Shown here piece by piece: positions 56,113 through 59,956 of a DNA stretch of 59,956 nt. Both the position numbers and the translations under genes were made by a program. This stretch comes from Cercophora sp. LCS_1. Its lineage: Eukaryota > Ascomycota > Sordariomycetes > Sordariales > Lasiosphaeriaceae. Where the stretch lies: NCBI GenBank assembly GCA_036250225.1, contig JAPZLL010000078.1, positions 1-59,956 on the forward strand. The letters are read 5' to 3'. The notes beneath the pieces were generated by a model. It was not told where the DNA came from. It worked only from the letters and a program-made list of their open reading frames with translations, and searched no databases. How positions within the stretch are numbered: the first letter of the stretch is position 1; each line of letters begins with the position of its first letter.

Positions 56113-57921
56113 TCAGTTTGGTGTCGGGGATGGAGAATGGGGAAACACGGTGCTTACCCAAGAGGAAGAAAAGGAGAGCGTATTCTGAAAGTTCCTGACA
56201 GCGCTGTAGAGTCTCCTTTCTGGCCCACGCAGCCCAACTCCCGTCCGGACCGTATCGATAGTCTGAGCCAGCAGGGAGAGCTCTTTTCCGTTAGCGGAGA
56301 TGCGTGGTTGGTTGGGGATGGACGTGCAGGCGTCGAAGCGACCGCCAATGTGCTTGAACGGGGGCTGCGTGCGAGAAGCAAGACTGGACGGGACATGATG
56401 CCACGACGGGCTTGTGGAGGGGCGTGTGCCGGTGGCAAAGTCGAGAGTAGCGCGTGGCATGCCGCTCATGGATGGGATGTATTCGCCTGTTTGACCAGCG
56501 TACGAAAGCAGCGTGATGTTGTCGGGATGAGAGAGAAGGCAAGCAAACAAGTTGAGAAGGGCCTCCTCGGTTGAGACGGTACAGTCTGGCACTAGGACAG
56601 ACCAGAGCTTTTTACTCCGCAGTTTTCCGTCCTCGTCCGCGCCTGCGTCGGCATTCGCTGGCTGCGATCCGTCCGCCTCCTTGATGGACTGGTCGATCTT
56701 GACATCGTCAGGATACACCACACCAAGCCCAGCATATGCCGAGTCACGGACATCCGTCACTTTGCGCCCCTGGCAGGCAGAGATCCACTACTCCAGAGTC
56801 TACTTCCCGCCCTCTCGAAAATGAGACACCGAGTTCAGCATCAGCGGGATGGACTCAAACCGGATGCCATGCTGAGGCCCCACAAACTCGCTAAACTGAG
56901 CCGACATGATTTTGAGGCTCAAGCTCCGTGAGGGGTCGAACATCCAGGCCATCATCCTCTCCAACTGCTCTGGGGTAAACTCGGCCTCGCCGCAGAGGAA
57001 GATGGCCTTCCCGGAAAGAAGATACTCCTGTACGGTCCACACGCGCTGGAACCACCGCGGGGAAATAACGATGAAGACGGCAGCAAACTTTTTGACAAAG
57101 TTGATGCCTCGACGAATGTCTTGCTTCCCTTTGAAGTTGACGTTGATCCGCAGCGTCCCTCTTCCTTGGGCCTTGGTATCGTCGCCTTGTACGATATCGG
57201 AGACGTCTTTGTTGCCCAACTTTCTCAAAGCCGTCTCGCCTGGGTTTAACGCCTCCTCGCCAGCTCGTTCACCTCCTTCTCCCCCGGCTCGGGTCCCGCG
57301 CCAAAGTCCTCCTGCATCAACCCCTTCACCGAATTCATGATCGGTTTCCCAACAGCTCCCAGCCAAACCAGCACATCTCTCGCTTCCCAGTATATTCGAT
57401 CCATCATCCCCACCTGTTTCGCCCTCTCCTGCAGGTCTTCCTGATTGATACAGACGACATCAATCCAATATGTCGACTCCACCCCTGACCTACTCCTCCT
57501 CAGCTGAACCAACGCATCCCACAGATTTGGATACACATCCAACCTAAATTTCTCATTGGAAATGACTGGCCTCGGTTCCTCTGGTCGATTCGCCGAAACC
57601 TCTGGCAGGGTGCTACTTGGCCTTTGAGTGGTGTATAGGCCGGGCAACCAGCTGAACATGCGCTTTGACGGGGGATTGAACGACTTGTTGGCCTCCTTAC
57701 GGTTGAACCAGTCGATGTCGCGCTTCCAGGAGTAGGACAGGGCGGTGAAGGTCGGGTTGTCCTCGAGGTCCACGATGGAGATGGTGGCTTTCAGGGGTGA
57801 AGTTGCCTCGCCTGAGCGGAGATGAAGAAGGGCGGATAGAGGTTGGCGTAGGTAGAGGCGTGTAGACATAGGCCTTAAAATCCCCTTTCTGCGGGAAGAG
57901 TCGTGGGCGTGGTGCCGTCAT
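56113..57921 (-). pseudogene. HET-domain pseudogene (WIDxxCINQ type) with two TAG stops
   Basis: From ATG 57921 the gene shows FKAYVYTPLP, LLHLRSGE, FTALSYSW, LWDALVQLRR, YWIDVVCINQEDLQERAKQV, IYWEARDVLVWLG, RWFQRVWTVQEYLLSGKA and, further on, GRKVTDVRDSAYAGLG and LVPDCTVSTEEAL. These are the blocks of the second common HET subtype. One-base frame changes separate ALSYSW from its N-terminal part (near 57825) and the WLG block from the next (near 57255). Two TAG codons (56800-56802 and 56788-56790) interrupt FREGGK-TLE-WISACQG in one frame. Family logic suggests tryptophan codons TGG changed to TAG, i.e. CpA to TpA on the other strand. Not functional as it stands. Confidence 0.75.
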
Positions 57922-58465
57922 CACTGCTGGTGGTGGATTGGAGGTGCGATTCGATCCACCAGTCGATGACGAGGCGGAGGATGAATTCGAAGGCCCACAT
58001 TGCGAAAGTAAAGAGGTCGCAATTTACTATCTACATGGCTCCTGGAATACGAAATAAAGCGTCAACGCAAACATCGCTTTATAACTTATATGCCCACCCA
58101 ACTCGGATTTTTGTGACACCCAAGAATCGAGCCTCAAGTCCGAGCCTCAGCTCAATGGCGAACGAACACTGCCTCTAGCTAGTGACTTCACCCGACGATC
58201 AACAACACTAAACGCCTTGCTGCGCAGAAGTCGATGTTCTGCGATAGGGCGGGCGATCGGAATATTTTGAGAGCCATAAACGACCATTGGCAATTCTGGA
58301 GGGCAGCGACCGTTATGGCGAGTTCCTCGATGGCTGTGACAAATCTTCCACCAGGGGAACATCCGCAAAGCCCACAACGCGCTCGCCACAAGTCTTTGGT
58401 GGTTGCAGGGCATTAACCCGCACTTCCCCAACGTGGAAGAGCAGCGCAACTGGTGGCCTCCTGAG
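57922..58465. other. Intergenic, HET pseudogene upstream region
   Basis: No gene is supported. Two overlapping minus-strand frames near 58150-58450 have no recognisable domain. Confidence 0.4.
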
Positions 58466-58593
58466 GGTACCTAAGCAAGCCTGAACGAACCTTAAGCCAA
58501 TCCTGAGCCAGACCTAAGCCGTGGTAAGCAATGTCACACGGGCAAGGTACGAAAAAGGAAATTTTATGTGCTCAGATTCGTTGCACAAAACAC
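58466..58593 (+). repeat. Dispersed repeat, copy B (RIP-like changes)
   Basis: This copy has the same block order as 1241-1385: AAGCCTGA units, CCTGAGCC, TGTCACACGGGCAAGG, an A run, GGAAATTTTATGTG and CAGATTCGTTGC. It lacks about 15 bp of the first units. Differences are mainly G to A, e.g. CTGAGC to CTAAGC, GCGAGG to GCAAGG and TTTTGTG to TTTTATG. Those at TG dinucleotides mean CpA to TpA on the other strand. Confidence 0.75.
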
Positions 58594-59200
58594 GCTAGTT
58601 TAAGCTACGAATCGAGTTTTGCTTACTTTCCGCTTTCATAGATGTACCTGTGCTACGGCCGCTCTAGCCTGCTTAGTGCGTGTGCTTGCGTGTGCTGCTG
58701 CAATGCAGTCAGGGGCCTTGTTTTTGGACCATCCGGCTAGAGTTGCCAATCCACCAATTCAGGGTGCTATGACACCCGAAGAAACTGCCAGAAGAAAATT
58801 AGAGTGATTGAAACGCTAAATGAGGTCTAGGAATAATTACGTATTTATGTGATCAATGTTAAAGGGTTACCCCAAATTCTGGAAAGCGGGCAAGTTAGCC
58901 CAAATTTGGGACCGCGGTTGGAAACTGCTTAAAGGTAACAGTGCCCTAATGGCCCGAATCATGGACCACAGTCCCAAATTTTGGCCAGAATATACTAGTA
59001 CATTCCATGGGATAGTACACAATACCCCAAGCTCGGAATTTGGGATGGTAAGTCAAGTAATCAGCTTTTAGAACACCTCTGCCTTTGGAACAGGATTTGT
59101 CAGCCACCCGCCACCAACTCACCTATTTCAAACGCCAACAACGCAGCCAACTCTATTCCAATTCTCTCCCTGTTTTTTCCATTCCATTTGAAATTAAATA
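58594..59200. other. Subterminal region of a pogo/Fot1-like element
   Basis: Several copies of a CCCAAATT core in both orientations occur between 58868 and 59045 (CCCCAAATTCTGG, GCCCAAATTTGGGAC, TCCCAAATTTTGG, GGAATTTGGGAT), the last ones about 150 bp before the transposase frame. Repeated subterminal motifs of this kind bind transposases. The element's outer end is not clear. Confidence 0.45.
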
Positions 59201-59667
59201 ATGAAGAAATATAACGAGTTGGATTTGCGGAATGCGCTGGCGGAGTATGCAAAAACTAGCTTGCTCCGCAGCTCTGCTAAAAACCATAGCATACCCCCTA
59301 GTACCCTCTTTAATCGGATTTGCAGCTCTAAGCCAGCCTCCAAGGCACAAATTATCAATCAAAAGCTCTCTCCAGCCATAGAAGAACGTTTAGCCGAATG
59401 GATTTTGTTCCAGGGGTTGCTTGGTTACCCTCCAACCCACGCCCAAATTCGGGAACTGGCCAAAAGAATGCCCAAAGACAACAAGACCCTCAGAAGACAC
59501 TGGACTGGCCGGTTTTTTGGCTAGAAACCCTTCTATTACCACTAAGAGACCTTAGAGAATCTACATTAACCATATTGATTGAGCCTGTGAGGCTGTTACT
59601 CGGCCCTGGTTTGACTACTTAAAGCTTCCAGGTATAGAGGCTATCCTAGCCAAGAATCGGCATAATG
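59201..59667 (+). pseudogene. Pogo/Fot1-type transposase N-terminal fragment, decayed
   Basis: The frame from ATG 59201 shows a Psq-like helix-turn-helix (MKKYNELDLRNALAEYAKTS, SIPPSTLFNRI) and a CENP-B/Tc5-type DNA-binding part (LSPAIEERLAEWILFQGLLG, YPPTHAQIRELAKRM). In a T6 run near 59515 the frame shifts by one base (RFFG-stop versus FLARNPS). The second frame then carries two stops before WFDYLKLPGIEAI, where the DDE domain should follow. The match ends near 59667, so the catalytic domain is missing. It is a dead copy. Confidence 0.8.
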
Positions 59668-59780
59668 AGCTGGTGATGAACGACACACACACAGACACAC
59701 ACAGAACCCAATGGTCGGCCTGGAAGGCCGACCTATGGGCAGGCCTTCCTCTGATCGGAGGTAGGCATATGGACGACGAT

Positions 59781-59845
59781 AACAACGTAGGAAGACGACG
59801 TAGGGAAACAACGTAGGAAAATAATGTAGGAAAACAACAACGTAC
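59781..59845 (+). repeat. Short tandem repeat, AACGTAGGAAA-type units
   Basis: Four to five imperfect units of 12-15 bp around ACGTAGGAAA. No function is evident. Confidence 0.7.
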
Positions 59846-59931
59846 CTCGTTACCCCAGGAACTTCGTCATGGTGGTGAGTTGTTCTGTTCAATCTAAATC
59901 TGAGGCGCTGGCGCAACACTTATGCCCAGGC

Positions 59932-59952
59932 GTCACGTGCCGAGCACGTGAC
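59932..59952. repeat. Inverted repeat around CACGTG sites
   Basis: GTCACGTGC, three bases, then GCACGTGAC: perfect 9-bp arms, each containing the E-box CACGTG. It could be a bHLH-type binding site pair or a terminal repeat of a mobile element. Confidence 0.8.
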
Positions 59953-59956
59953 AGCC

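Larger units (their letters stand above)
59668..59956. other. Unidentified repeat-like sequence at the window end
   Basis: This stretch follows the broken transposase directly, has a CACACA tract, GGTCGGCC...GGCCGACC inverted repeat (59713-59732) and the tandem array below, and no gene. It is likely another mobile-element piece cut by the window end. Confidence 0.4.

Overview
The window is nuclear DNA of a filamentous ascomycete (Pezizomycotina). The gene content points to a sordariomycete-like genome, but I cannot name a species. Evidence: short introns of about 45-75 bp with GTRNGT donors and CTRAC/CTGAC branch sites, compact head-to-head housekeeping genes, four HET-domain genes, a fungal rhodopsin-domain membrane protein, and repeats carrying G-to-A/C-to-T changes typical of repeat-induced point mutation (RIP). 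There is no rRNA, CRISPR array, bacterial operon or plasmid feature.

Layout. 1-1.4 kb is a mobile-element border: an AT-rich block, palindromes, a complete solo LTR (927-1173) with a 5-bp target duplication, and copy A of a short repeat. 3.1-18 kb is accessory: a 7-TM rhodopsin-domain protein, a frameshifted HET gene, a large membrane-anchored ankyrin gene, a largely intact HET gene, a CorA-like membrane protein and a small NTF2-like protein. 18.2-44.8 kb is the conserved core: a KDM4-type JmjC histone demethylase, a sphingoid-base-phosphate phosphatase, a 3-oxoacyl-ACP reductase, the SUMO-activating subunit Uba2, a queuosine-salvage protein, DNA polymerase delta subunit 4, Ski8, mitochondrial ribosomal protein bL32m, septin Cdc10, an unnamed two-OB-fold protein, a hexose transporter and an aldo-keto reductase. 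45-58 kb is accessory again: a 5'-incomplete NucA/NucB-like nuclease gene, a HET pseudogene with an in-frame stop, an amino-acid permease, a 4.3-kb gene-free stretch and a second HET pseudogene with two TAG codons where tryptophan is expected. 58.4 kb to the end is a second mobile-element border: copy B of the short repeat, a decayed pogo/Fot1-type transposase and short tandem repeats.

How the genes relate. The core genes are unrelated housekeeping functions arranged as divergent or convergent pairs (LCB3/OAR1, UBA2/QNG1, MRPL32/CDC10; OAR1-UBA2 stop codons are only 40 bp apart). The accessory genes at 5-17 kb (HET, ankyrin with membrane segments, CorA-like) resemble a non-self-recognition neighbourhood. 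Three of the four HET genes are broken, two of them by stops that fit RIP. Exon structures were built by hand from splice motifs and reading-frame closure. Every multi-exon model given with coordinates closes to a multiple of three.
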